DNA of 64,000 nt from Paraburkholderia terricola (GTDB lineage Bacteria; Pseudomonadota; Gammaproteobacteria; Burkholderiales; Burkholderiaceae). The stretch is taken from assembly GCF_900142195.1 (NCBI RefSeq), contig NZ_FRAB01000026.1, forward strand, positions 1 to 64,000, in the 5' to 3' direction. The notes under the pieces were generated by a model that did no database searches, was not told the origin of the DNA, and saw only the letters and a list, made by a program, of their open reading frames with translations. Shown piece by piece: positions 26,154-34,672 of this stretch (its first letter is position 1; every line of letters starts with the position of its first letter). The translations under genes and the position numbers were made by a program.

Positions 26154-28060
26154 TCGTCGGCACGGCGGGGCACATCGATCACGGCAAGACGAGTCTCGTG
26201 AGAGCGCTGTCGGGCGTCGATACCGATCGTCTCAAGGAAGAAAAGGCGCGCGGCATTTCGATCGAGTTGGGCTACGCATACGTACCGCTCGAGAACGGCG
26301 ACGTGCTCGGCATGATCGACGTGCCGGGACACGAAAAGCTGGTCCACACCATGACGGCGGGCGCGAGCGGCATCGATTTCGCGCTGCTCGTGATCGCCGC
26401 CGACGACGGCGTGATGCCGCAAACGCGCGAGCATCTGGCGATTGTTGAACTGCTCGGCATCGAGCGGGGCGCCGTCGCGTTGACGAAGATAGACCGCGTG
26501 GATGCGCAACGTCTGCGGGAAGCGCGCGCCGAGGTGGCGGCGTTTCTGAACGGCGGCGTATTGCAGGACGCACCCGTGTTCGATACCTGCGCGACCTGTG
26601 CCGACGATCCCGGCGTGGCCGCATTGAAAGCGCATCTGCATGCAGCGGCGGCAGCGTGGCGTATGAAGCGCGACGACGGCCTGTTCCGTCTTGCGGTCGA
26701 CCGGGTTTTCACGCTGGCGGGGCAAGGCACGATCGTGACGGGAACGGTGGTGTCCGGCAGGGTGGATGTCGGCGATACGATGCTGCTCGCGCCGAAGAAC
26801 CAACCCGTGCGCGTGCGCGGCATTCATGCGCAGAACCGGCCCGCTACGAGCGGACGCGCAGGGGAGCGCTGCGCGCTGAATCTCGCGGGCATCGAGAAAA
26901 GCGCGATCGATCGCGGCGACTGGGTCGTCGATCCGCGCTTGTCGCAAGCGTCGGAACGTCTCGACGTCATGCTGACGCTGCTCGCCGATGCACCGCTCAC
27001 GCTGGAACATTGGGCGCCGCTGCACGTGCATCTCGGCACCCAGCATCAGGTTGCGCATGTCGCGCTGCTCGACGGCGACACGCTAGCAGCCGGTCAGCGC
27101 GCGCGCGTGCAACTGGTGTTCGAGCGGCCGGTGTGCGCGCTTCCCGGCGACCGTTTTGTCGTGCGTAACGCGCAGGCGAATCGCACGGTCGGCGGCGGAC
27201 ACGTGCTCGATCCGTTTGCGCCTTCCCGCAAGCGTCGCTCGGCGGAGCGGCTGGCATGGCTGGACGCGATTCAAGGCATGCTCGACACGGGTACGCTGGA
27301 TGCGCTGCTCGCGAGGGCGCCGCATGGATTGTCGCGCTCGTTGCTGGAACGGCTGACCGGCATGCCGGCGGCCGCGCTTGAATTGCCGCCGGATACGCAC
27401 GCGGTGGAATTGCCCGGCCATGACGCCTTGCTGGTCGCCGATGCGGCGTGGCGGGCGTTGGCGTCGCGGCTGATTGCCACGCTCGCGCAGTACCACGAGC
27501 GCTCGCCGGATGAACTGGGCCCGGACGTGTCGCGTCTGCGGCGCATCGCTGCGCCGCTCGCGAGCGACGCGTTGTGGCGCGCGCTGGTGGACGACGCGGC
27601 GGCGCGCGGCGAGGTCGTGAAGCAGGGGCCGTGGCTGCATCTGCCGGATCACGCGGTGACGCTCGACGACGCCGATCGCGCGCTCGCGGCGGCGGTGCTG
27701 CCGGCGGTGAAAGCAGGGCGCTTCGATCCGCCGTGGGTGCGCGATCTGGCGAGCGCACATGGGGTCACGGAGGACCGCATGCGTCAGTTGATGCGCAAGC
27801 TTGCGCGGCGGGGCGAGCTTTTTCAGGTCGTGCGCGATCTCTTTTATCACGCTGACGTGATTCGTGAACTGGCTTCGATCGCGGCGGACGAAGCGCGGAA
27901 AAACGCGGGTACGGTTGCCGCCGGGCCTTTTCGCGACGTGACCGGTCTTGGCCGGAAACGTGCGATCCAACTACTGGAGTTCTTCGACCGCGTTGGGTAT
28001 ACGCGCTTTCACCGTGGGCTGCATTTGATGCGCACCGATAGCCGTTGGCTGGTTGGCTGA
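26150..28060 (+). CDS. selB: selenocysteine-specific elongation factor
   Basis: The 636-aa factor has a GTPase domain (GTAGHIDHGKTSL at residues 4-16, DVPGHEK, TKID), two EF-Tu-like beta barrels and a C-terminal array of winged helices that bind the SECIS hairpin. It delivers Sec-tRNA(Sec) to the ribosome at UGA. It overlaps selA by 4 nt and lies just upstream of the selenocysteine tRNA gene. Length is as usual for bacterial SelB. Confidence 0.97.
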   Translation: MIVGTAGHIDHGKTSLVRALSGVDTDRLKEEKARGISIELGYAYVPLENGDVLGMIDVPGHEKLVHTMTAGASGIDFALLVIAADDGVMPQTREHLAIVELLGIERGAVALTKIDRVDAQRLREARAEVAAFLNGGVLQDAPVFDTCATCADDPGVAALKAHLHAAAAAWRMKRDDGLFRLAVDRVFTLAGQGTIVTGTVVSGRVDVGDTMLLAPKNQPVRVRGIHAQNRPATSGRAGERCALNLAGIEKSAIDRGDWVVDPRLSQASERLDVMLTLLADAPLTLEHWAPLHVHLGTQHQVAHVALLDGDTLAAGQRARVQLVFERPVCALPGDRFVVRNAQANRTVGGGHVLDPFAPSRKRRSAERLAWLDAIQGMLDTGTLDALLARAPHGLSRSLLERLTGMPAAALELPPDTHAVELPGHDALLVADAAWRALASRLIATLAQYHERSPDELGPDVSRLRRIAAPLASDALWRALVDDAAARGEVVKQGPWLHLPDHAVTLDDADRALAAAVLPAVKAGRFDPPWVRDLASAHGVTEDRMRQLMRKLARRGELFQVVRDLFYHADVIRELASIAADEARKNAGTVAAGPFRDVTGLGRKRAIQLLEFFDRVGYTRFHRGLHLMRTDSRWLVG

Positions 28061-28122
28061 ACGCCTGTCCGTGAGACGGTCAGGTGGTGCGCGCGAGCGA
28101 GCACGGAGTGGTTCGAAGCGAA

Positions 28123-28128
28123 TATAAT
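28123..28128 (+). promoter_or_regulatory. -10 box of the selC promoter
   Basis: A perfect TATAAT stands 80 bp upstream of the selenocysteine tRNA, after the selB stop. No good -35 hexamer is seen at 17 bp, so it is a tentative separate promoter for selC. Confidence 0.35.
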
Positions 28129-28208
28129 TTGCGCGGCTGTGACGATGCCAGTCGGCGTCGATGTCGCTGCTAGTAGCCAGGCATTGTCATGGCAGTTCAA
28201 TCACCGTA

Positions 28209-28304
28209 GGAAGGCATTCGTATCCGGTGGTGCGGCTGGGCTTCAAACCCAGTTGAGGGCGTCAGCCGCTCTCAGGTCGGTTCGACTCCGGCTGCCTTCC
28301 GCCA
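28209..28304 (+). tRNA. selC: selenocysteine tRNA (anticodon UCA)
   Basis: The 96-nt tRNA shows the 8-bp acceptor stem typical of bacterial tRNA-Sec (GGAAGGCA with TGCCTTCC), a discriminator G, encoded CCA, an anticodon stem CTGGG/CCCAG with TCA in the loop, and a long variable arm. It directly follows selAB and completes the Sec insertion machinery. Confidence 0.97.
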
Positions 28305-28457
28305 GTCAAATTTCCCGGGCATTTCCACACTTTCCCGGAAGCGCCACATCGTCGCAATATGTCGGCTATGCGCCATTGGCGTGCTACGGCGGCCGTCCGC
28401 GGTTGCGCGGAAAATGGAAGCGGTCCGGGCAACCGGGCCGGCCGCGCGCGCAGTTGC

Positions 28458-28646
28458 TCAGAACCCCACACCTACGCCGACGCCTACCCCACCGCCGAGG
28501 CTGCCGCCTCCCACGCCCACGCCTATGCTGGGGCCCGGCGGGTAGTAGCCAGGCCCATACGCAGGATCGCTGTAACCGTACGGCGGGGCAGCAACACATC
28601 CCGAGACGGCCGCCACCATCGCCAGGATGCCGAAAAGTCTGAGCAT
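28458..28646 (-). CDS. small Gly-rich lipoprotein
   Basis: The 62-aa protein starts MLRLFGILAMVAAVSGC, a short signal peptide with lipobox VSGC. The mature part is Pro/Tyr-rich (APPYGYSDPAYG) and then almost pure Gly/Val/Ser repeats. ATG 28646 is chosen because GGGAG stands 6 nt upstream; ATG 28652 is too close to it. Such small outer-membrane lipoproteins are common in Burkholderia; the function is unknown. Confidence 0.65.
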   Translation of the reverse strand: MLRLFGILAMVAAVSGCVAAPPYGYSDPAYGPGYYPPGPSIGVGVGGGSLGGGVGVGVGVGF

Positions 28647-28934
28647 GATCATCTCCCTTGCACGAACTGCGCAGCAAGAGATGATCCCGTTTACGGCGGG
28701 GTTAACTAGAACCCCCGGCAATACCTCGCAAGCGCCGTCAGCAGAGTGCGCTCGTCAAGGTCGTGACAACGACCTGGGGCACGCTCCGGCCATGAACGGT
28801 CGTTTGGCAGTGTGAGCCAAATCGTCGATGGCCCGCGGCGCTCGCCGCTCGCCATATCCTGTCGGCAAGCGGTTCAACCCGATGCGCCGGGCGCAGAACA
28901 TCCCGCGCCCGGGTGCGTGACGGGAGTACGAGGT

Positions 28935-31148
28935 TCAGCTCCCTTGCAACCGGATGTCACGCGACGACGCTCCGACATACACCGTCCCGCCAGGCACATA
29001 TCGCCAGCCATTGCGCGACGTGTCCCACACGCTCTGCATCCGCGGCGTGACCGTGATGCGAACGTGGCGTGCCTCGCCGGGATTCAGGCCGATCTTCTCC
29101 CAGCCGACCAGACGTCGCGGCGGCTCGTCGCGGTAGGGCACGCCGAGATACACCTGCGGCACTTCCGCGCCCGCCATACGGCCATCGTTGCGCACCGTAA
29201 ACGACACGTCGATCGCGCCGTCAGGGCGATGTTTGACCGAAAGCCCCGAATACGAGAAATGCGTGTACGACAGCCCGTATCCGAACTCGAACATCGGCGT
29301 GATGTTTTTCGCGTCGTACCAGCGGTAGCCCATGTTCAGCTTCTCTGCGTAGACGGGATCCGGCTCGAACGCGCCGCTTTGCCCCCACGTCGGCGTATCC
29401 TGATCACGCACCGGGAAGGTGACGGGCAGCTTGCCGGAAGGATTGACCTTGCCGAACAGCACGTTCGCGATCGCATTGCCGCCGCCTTCACCCGGATACC
29501 AGGCCTCCACGATTGCCGCCACGCGATGCTTCCACGGCATCAGCACCGGGTTACCGCTTTCCACGACGACGATCGTGCGGGGATTGGCGTGCGCGACCGC
29601 GTCGACGAGTGCATCCTGGTTCGACGGATTCGCAAGGCTCAGGCTTTGCAAATCGCCAAAATCTTCACCCGCCGGCTGCGCGACGACGACAATTGCGACA
29701 TCCGAGCGGGCTGCGAGCGCCGCCGCCTGATCGATCTCCTGTTGCGTGTACGCGCGAAACGGCGTCTGCTGATCGCTGTTGCCGGCAAAGCTCACCTGCG
29801 CCGACGGCGCGAGCGCGCGAATCGCTGCAACAATGGGCGTGTTCAACTTCAGCCACGGATTGGTCCACCAACTGCACCCGGTCGATGTGCCGAACGTCAA
29901 GCCGCCGCAACCCGCGAATGCCCCGGTGACCGGATCACGTGTATTGCCTGACCCGCCGCCGGTCAGCACGGCTGCATCAGCGTGTCCCCCAATCACCGCG
30001 ATCCGTGAGAGCGAGGCTGCGGAGAGCGGCAACTGGTTGTTGTCGTTCTTGAGCAGCACCATCGACTGCTCAGCAACCGCCTGCACGAATGCTTTCGCGC
30101 CAGCGAAGTCGATGGCGGCGCCCCCCTTTGGAGGATCGTCCATCACGCCCGTGCGGATCATCACGTACAGCTTGCGTCGCACCATGTCATCGAGTCGCGC
30201 GGTCGAAACCGAGCCGTTCGCAATCGCCTGCCGAACCGCGTCCGGCGTCAGATAAACGGTCGAGCCGACATCCTCTTCCTCGTCGAGACCGGCGTTGATC
30301 GCTTTCGCCGTGCTGTGCGTCGCCCCCCAATCCGATTGCACCTGCCCTTCAAAGCGCCATTCGTTCTTGAGCACGTCGTTGAGCAGATGCGCGTTCTCGC
30401 ACGCATAGTCGCCATTGAGCCGGTTGTAGCTGCACATCACGCTGCCCGGCTGTGCGCGCCTTGCGGCGATTTCAAACGGCAACAGATACAGCTCGCGCAG
30501 TGTGCGCTCGTCGATCTGGCTGTTGCCGCCCCCCCGGTTATGTTCCTGCTCGTTGCCGGCGTAGTGCTTGATCGTGGCGATGACCTTCTGGCGCTGCGTG
30601 CCGTCGGTGCGCTCGGCGAGCATCTCCCCGGCGAGCAGCGGATCTTCGCCGAGATACTCGAACAGCCGGCCGCCGCGCGGCTCGCGCGCGAGATTGGTTC
30701 CGCCACCGAGTCCCATCCCGAAGCCCTGGGCGCGCAGTTGTATCGCCACCTGTTTGCCGAAATCGGAAGACAGGCGGCGATCCCAGCTTGCCGCAAGCGC
30801 GATCGTTGCCGGGAAGGTCGTGCTGGCCTGCGATGTGCTGCCGGAGCCTGTCGCGGAGTCGACCATGTTCAGATCAGGAATGCCGAGACGCGGTACGCCC
30901 TGAATGTAGCCCGCGCCACCTCCCGGCACGGCCGACATTGCGTATTTCGAATGAATGAACTGGAGCTTTTCGTCGAGCGTCATCCTGCTGACGAGGGTAT
31001 CGGCGCGCCGATGCGCGGCCGCCGATCCGAACGCGTTCATCGCAATTGAAGTGGGTAGGAAATCGAGTGGAAAGTCGGGTACATCCGCACGCGCAGCGGC
31101 GCACACGGCCGCCGCTAAAGCGGCCGCCAGCCATAGTTTCTTCTGCAT
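28935..31148 (-). CDS. glycoside hydrolase family 3 beta-glucosidase, exported
   Basis: The 737-aa enzyme has a Sec signal peptide (MQKKLWLAAALAAAVCAAARA), an N-terminal TIM-barrel GH3 domain with the nucleophile Asp in VQSDWGATHS, a C-terminal alpha/beta domain and a fibronectin-III-like tail. It should release glucose or xylose from beta-linked oligosaccharides in the periplasm or outside. It is a single-gene unit. Two palindromes (31249 and 31327) upstream suggest control by a LacI-type sugar repressor. Confidence 0.93.
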   Translation of the reverse strand: MQKKLWLAAALAAAVCAAARADVPDFPLDFLPTSIAMNAFGSAAAHRRADTLVSRMTLDEKLQFIHSKYAMSAVPGGGAGYIQGVPRLGIPDLNMVDSATGSGSTSQASTTFPATIALAASWDRRLSSDFGKQVAIQLRAQGFGMGLGGGTNLAREPRGGRLFEYLGEDPLLAGEMLAERTDGTQRQKVIATIKHYAGNEQEHNRGGGNSQIDERTLRELYLLPFEIAARRAQPGSVMCSYNRLNGDYACENAHLLNDVLKNEWRFEGQVQSDWGATHSTAKAINAGLDEEEDVGSTVYLTPDAVRQAIANGSVSTARLDDMVRRKLYVMIRTGVMDDPPKGGAAIDFAGAKAFVQAVAEQSMVLLKNDNNQLPLSAASLSRIAVIGGHADAAVLTGGGSGNTRDPVTGAFAGCGGLTFGTSTGCSWWTNPWLKLNTPIVAAIRALAPSAQVSFAGNSDQQTPFRAYTQQEIDQAAALAARSDVAIVVVAQPAGEDFGDLQSLSLANPSNQDALVDAVAHANPRTIVVVESGNPVLMPWKHRVAAIVEAWYPGEGGGNAIANVLFGKVNPSGKLPVTFPVRDQDTPTWGQSGAFEPDPVYAEKLNMGYRWYDAKNITPMFEFGYGLSYTHFSYSGLSVKHRPDGAIDVSFTVRNDGRMAGAEVPQVYLGVPYRDEPPRRLVGWEKIGLNPGEARHVRITVTPRMQSVWDTSRNGWRYVPGGTVYVGASSRDIRLQGS

Positions 31149-31248
31149 ATCTGTCTCTCCGGGGATTCTGCTTTTGTTGGAATGCGGAAGCGGAGCGAGT
31201 CCGGCAGGTTCACGCCGGACACGAAGGCTGGCGACGCAGGGTAGCTGC

Positions 31249-31260
31249 GCAAACGTTTGC
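31249..31260. promoter_or_regulatory. LacI/PurR-type operator GCAAACGTTTGC
   Basis: This perfect 12-bp palindrome with the central CG lies 101 bp upstream of the GH3 start. GCAAACGTTTGC is the core of many LacI-family operators. No LacI gene is adjacent (the nearest is at 46 kb). Confidence 0.6.
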
Positions 31261-31326
31261 CTGCCCGGACGGAATCGGGACCATCGGATGGACTGTAGCG
31301 ACTCTCCGTACTCAACAATTTAAGAA

Positions 31327-31341
31327 TGTAGTCTGACTACA
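31327..31341. promoter_or_regulatory. 15-bp palindrome TGTAGTC-T-GACTACA
   Basis: The arms are perfect inverted copies around a central T, 179 bp upstream of the GH3 gene in otherwise empty DNA. It is a second candidate operator in the same promoter. From 31342 to 31829 I see no gene or other structure. Confidence 0.45.
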
Positions 31342-31829
31342 GCATCAGTACTTTTACCGATACGACGCGTTTTTATGCCGAATGAAGGCTATCCGTTAAA
31401 ACGATTGGCGATTAAACGCAATGAATGCGCAAGCTCCAATGCATTGAGCACGACGAGTGCTGATTATCCTGTTGGCATTGTTTGAAGCGGCGATTGCGTG
31501 CTTCCTGCCGGCTCGACCAAGATGCGCTCCAGAAACCGGTAGACAAGTTCGAGTGGGTTCGCGTCAGCAGCTCGAACTCGAACACGCCCAAGCGGGGCGG
31601 CTCGAAACGTAGAAGCGTTAGCTCTATGGGTAGACTTCTGCGACCGACACGGCCGCGAGCATCGCCGGAGTCGGATGAGTCACGGTATCGCCGCGCGAAT
31701 CCATCTTTCTACAAGCGGTGCTTGGCCAATGTGCGAAGTGGATGCCTGCAAGGACGGCCCGCGTGCCATCGGCGGTTCGGCCAGATGGCGCCGTATCGCG
31801 GGTGGAGTGCAAACGATCTTCGCCACACA

Positions 31830-32240
31830 TCAGGCCGGCACGAGCTGGCCCTCTGAATATCTTGTCAGCACAGAAGCAAGGATCATGTCGAACGCGTTCG
31901 ACGGCGCTGCGGCGCCGCGGTGGAACGGCCGGAACACCACGTCGCCCCGTTTGACCGACATGCCGCTGAGCGCGCAAACACCCCTGACGCGGGCATAGCC
32001 GGCGCGCCAGGTCTGATCAAGATAGCTGCCGCGCGTAGCGTCGCTCCAGGAAACGAGCACGGTCGTGTCGGTTTGCCATTCGATGCTTCGAATCGTAGAG
32101 TCCCTAAGCGCCGCATGCGCAACCACCGTGCGGCTGGGTCGCTCGCGGCGCCGCGAAGCCTGGTAAACCGCCGATGCAGTCTCATGCCAATGCGCGTTCA
32201 GCCGTCCGATAATCTGCGACCATGGGTCGAGTCCACACAT
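31830..32240 (-). CDS. DUF3331 domain protein
   Basis: The 136-aa protein has the DUF3331 pattern (VSWSDATRGSYLDQTWR; CALSGMSVKRGDVVFRP), a family almost confined to Burkholderiaceae and without known function. ATG 32240 is preferred over 32276 because AGGAG stands 8 nt before it. The CALSG and RGD residues suggest a small compact fold. It stands alone, next to decayed genes. Confidence 0.8.
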   Translation of the reverse strand: MCGLDPWSQIIGRLNAHWHETASAVYQASRRRERPSRTVVAHAALRDSTIRSIEWQTDTTVLVSWSDATRGSYLDQTWRAGYARVRGVCALSGMSVKRGDVVFRPFHRGAAAPSNAFDMILASVLTRYSEGQLVPA

Positions 32241-32332
32241 CTCCGGTTCTCCTGCGACTTCCAGCGGCGATCGCATGCAAAGTGCAGCGCCTCTGGGTTT
32301 AAAGTCTCATGGCTGCGGGGCTCACACGAACA

Positions 32333-32640
32333 TTACCGGGTCAAGTTGCCGTCGCTAACGGCTCGATCGTTCGCATGAAATGCGCATGCCGGCTTACAGC
32401 TTTGGCACGCTATCTCCGCCTTTGCGGCGAGCAGGCTCAAGGCACTGTGAAAGCGGGCGGCATAGGCGGCAGCAAACAACTGCTCGGGATTCGTCCCGCC
32501 GCACGGACCGCCGAGCGGTGCAGGCAAGCGCAGGTCGAGATCGAATTGGCCGTCGTCCGATCGGACTACGCCTGATGCTGGACCATGGCCTGCATCGCCG
32601 CCCGTGGCGGTCACGGTCGTCGAGTACGATGGCCACCTTC
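32333..32640 (-). pseudogene. remnant of organic hydroperoxide resistance gene (ohr/osmC type)
   Basis: The translation reads YSTTVTATGG, SDDGQFDLDLRLPAPLGG, then GTNPEQLFAAAYAARFHSAL. These align with the N-terminal half of Ohr. At the place of the peroxidatic Cys (normally YSACF) there is Arg (YAARF). After about residue 120 the similarity fades, and the second Cys region is missing. No proper start codon stands in frame near the family N-terminus. It is therefore a decayed ohr gene. Confidence 0.7.
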
Positions 32641-32788
32641 GATAGCAATGATCGTCGTGATTGTTCTCCGCGGATAGTGCGCCGGGCCGGCCTCGATGCG
32701 CCGTCAACGCATGGGTGCATCGTAGGTGCGCGGCGGCCCGTCGGGAAGGCTTGCGCGGCGACGCACCGTGTTGCTTCCAAAGCACCAA

Positions 32789-32964
32789 TCAGAGCGCCGG
32801 CGCCGACGTCATGGTGGTCAGGCATTGCAGGTCGAGCGCGCGCGTTCGTTCAGCCATGTAGTCGATGAACACGTGGGCATAGCGGCACAGGTAGAACGAG
32901 CGACGCGCCAGGCACACTCAGGAATACGACCAGCGCGCCATCTTGCGCGATGAGTTCATGGGAA
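32789..32964 (-). pseudogene. C-terminal remnant of a LysR-type regulator
   Basis: Two frames hold LysR C-terminal pieces: HELIAQDGALVVFLS in one and, after a frameshift, SFYLCRYAHVFIDYM, AERTRALDLQCLTTM and a stop in the next. The order and spacing match the end of the intact LysR gene at 63055 (YLCR ... FVDFMTEQIRAL...CL). The DNA-binding half is gone. Confidence 0.65.
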
Positions 32965-33000
32965 AACACGTTGCCTTGTGAGCCCCAGAGCGGGCGGGGC

Positions 33001-33420
33001 CTATTGGGCGTGCCAATCGACAGCCGGGTTGACCGTCTTGCCGGCAGTGCAACAACGGATGACCTCGTCGGTCGACCACAATGCGCTGCTGCTCCAGTAC
33101 TTGAACAGCTCTGAAATTTGCGTCTCGTTGAAGTACTTCCGCATACGCGCCCAGATTTCATCGGACGCCGATTGTTCACTGACACCCGAAAGGTGTTCCA
33201 TCCAGGCCAACGCGGCCTTCTCCGCACTACAGAAAACATCGGCGCACCGCCAGCTTCCGATATGCTCAATCTTCGATGTGGGCACGGCAGCATGAAGCGC
33301 CAAGCGAAGGCCATACTGAACGCACAACAGACAGCCGTTGATTTGCGATGCGCGCAGATCGAGAAGCGCGATCAGGCCCGCGTCGAGCGGGCCACTCTGA
33401 ATAGGGGGCGTCACGATCAC
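33001..33420 (-). CDS. carboxymuconolactone decarboxylase/AhpD-like protein, degenerate
   Basis: The 139-aa frame contains LLDLRASQINGCLLC and EKAALAWMEHLS, typical of the AhpD/CMD fold. The CXXC pair is present, but the His that usually follows four residues later is Gly (CLLCVQYG), and the N-terminus lacks about 25 residues of the family. The start codon is GTG. It follows the hydrolase gene after 12 bp. It may be a diverged or dying gene. Confidence 0.6.
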   Translation of the reverse strand: MIVTPPIQSGPLDAGLIALLDLRASQINGCLLCVQYGLRLALHAAVPTSKIEHIGSWRCADVFCSAEKAALAWMEHLSGVSEQSASDEIWARMRKYFNETQISELFKYWSSSALWSTDEVIRCCTAGKTVNPAVDWHAQ

Positions 33421-33432
33421 GCTCTTCGCAAG

Positions 33433-34419
33433 CTAGCTGCGCAGGAAAGACAAAAGATCCTCATTAAGCTGATCCTTGTGGGTATCCGTCAATCCATGCG
33501 GCGCGCCGGGATAAATCTTCAGGATCGCGTGAGGGACGAGTTTCTTACTCGAACGGGCGCCAATATCCACGGGAACGACCTGGTCGTCGTCGCCGTGAAT
33601 GATCAGTGTCGGTCTGTCGAACTTCAACAGATCCGCCGTGAAATCCGTTTCGGAATAGGCTTTGACCGATTCGTAGACGTTCTTTAAACCACCGGTCATT
33701 CCCTGGCGCCACCATGCGTCGATCAGACCTTGCGACACCTTGGCGCCCGGTCGGTTAAAGCCGTAGAACGGGCCTGCGGGGATGTCCTTGAACAATTGGG
33801 AGCGATTGGCGATTATTGCAGCCCGAACGCTATCGAACGATTCAATAGGTACCCCAGATGGATTGCCTGGCGTTTTTACCATCAACGGCGGCACGGCTGA
33901 AATCAGCCCGATCTTCGATACGCGGGACGTACCGTGCCGGCCCACGTAACGCGCGACTTCGCCCCCTCCGGTCGAAAACCCGATAACGGCAACATCGCGC
34001 AGACCGAGCGTCTGGATGACTGTCGCGAGATCGTCCGCGTAGTGGTCCATGTCGTTGCCGTCCCACGGTTGGCTCGAGCGACCGTGCCCGCGGCGATCAT
34101 GTGTAATGACTCGAAACCCGTGGGATGCCAGAAAGAAAGCCTGGTTTTCCCAGCTATCCGAGCTGAGCGGCCAACCATGGCTCAGCGTTACGACGGGACC
34201 GTCTTTCGCGCCCCAATCCTTGAAGTACAGGCTCACTCCGTCTCGGGTACGGATAACGTCACCGGTATGACCTGCGGACGACATCTGCCCGGTCGTGCCG
34301 GGTCCTGACTGCTTGCTGGCAGCCGATGCCACAGTTGTCGTCAACGTTGCGGCGATCCCGCCAATCAGCAGGTTTCGGCGTTTTGCATCGGGGGAAACAT
34401 GTCCCAGGTTTTTAGTCAT
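33433..34419 (-). CDS. alpha/beta hydrolase, non-heme haloperoxidase-like, Tat-exported
   Basis: The 328-aa protein has an N-terminal Tat-type signal (KRRNLLIGGIAATL). The catalytic triad is visible: Ser149 in GFSTGGGE, Asp in HGDDDQVVP and His in PHGLTD. The pattern HGWPLSSDSWENQ and RRGHGRSSQPW is that of the cofactor-free chloroperoxidase/perhydrolase branch, which can make peracids or hydrolyse esters. Export is unusual for this group. It heads a small unit with the CMD-like gene. Confidence 0.85.
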   Translation of the reverse strand: MTKNLGHVSPDAKRRNLLIGGIAATLTTTVASAASKQSGPGTTGQMSSAGHTGDVIRTRDGVSLYFKDWGAKDGPVVTLSHGWPLSSDSWENQAFFLASHGFRVITHDRRGHGRSSQPWDGNDMDHYADDLATVIQTLGLRDVAVIGFSTGGGEVARYVGRHGTSRVSKIGLISAVPPLMVKTPGNPSGVPIESFDSVRAAIIANRSQLFKDIPAGPFYGFNRPGAKVSQGLIDAWWRQGMTGGLKNVYESVKAYSETDFTADLLKFDRPTLIIHGDDDQVVPVDIGARSSKKLVPHAILKIYPGAPHGLTDTHKDQLNEDLLSFLRS

Positions 34420-34672
34420 GGCTCAAGTCCAGGAATTATTCGACCGGGAGATGGGGGAATTGGCTTGCTTACCGGTCGAGTCATCACAATAACCACGAAG
34501 CAGTCATTGGCCTAGTTAAGCGATGCAAAACGCCGTTGATTGCTCTACGTTCACTCTATTAGAAGATCGCGGTTATTTAACGGCGCTTAACATCTACGCT
34601 AGCTAATTATGTTTGGCAAAGGCAGAGGGTGAACGGGAGCATATGAGGAGTAACCAATCCGTAACCGCAAGA

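Noticed and set aside
31482..31856. Plus-strand frame of 124 aa before DUF3331
   Set aside because: No motif, Arg/Ser-rich composition, and it overlaps the DUF3331 gene on the other strand.
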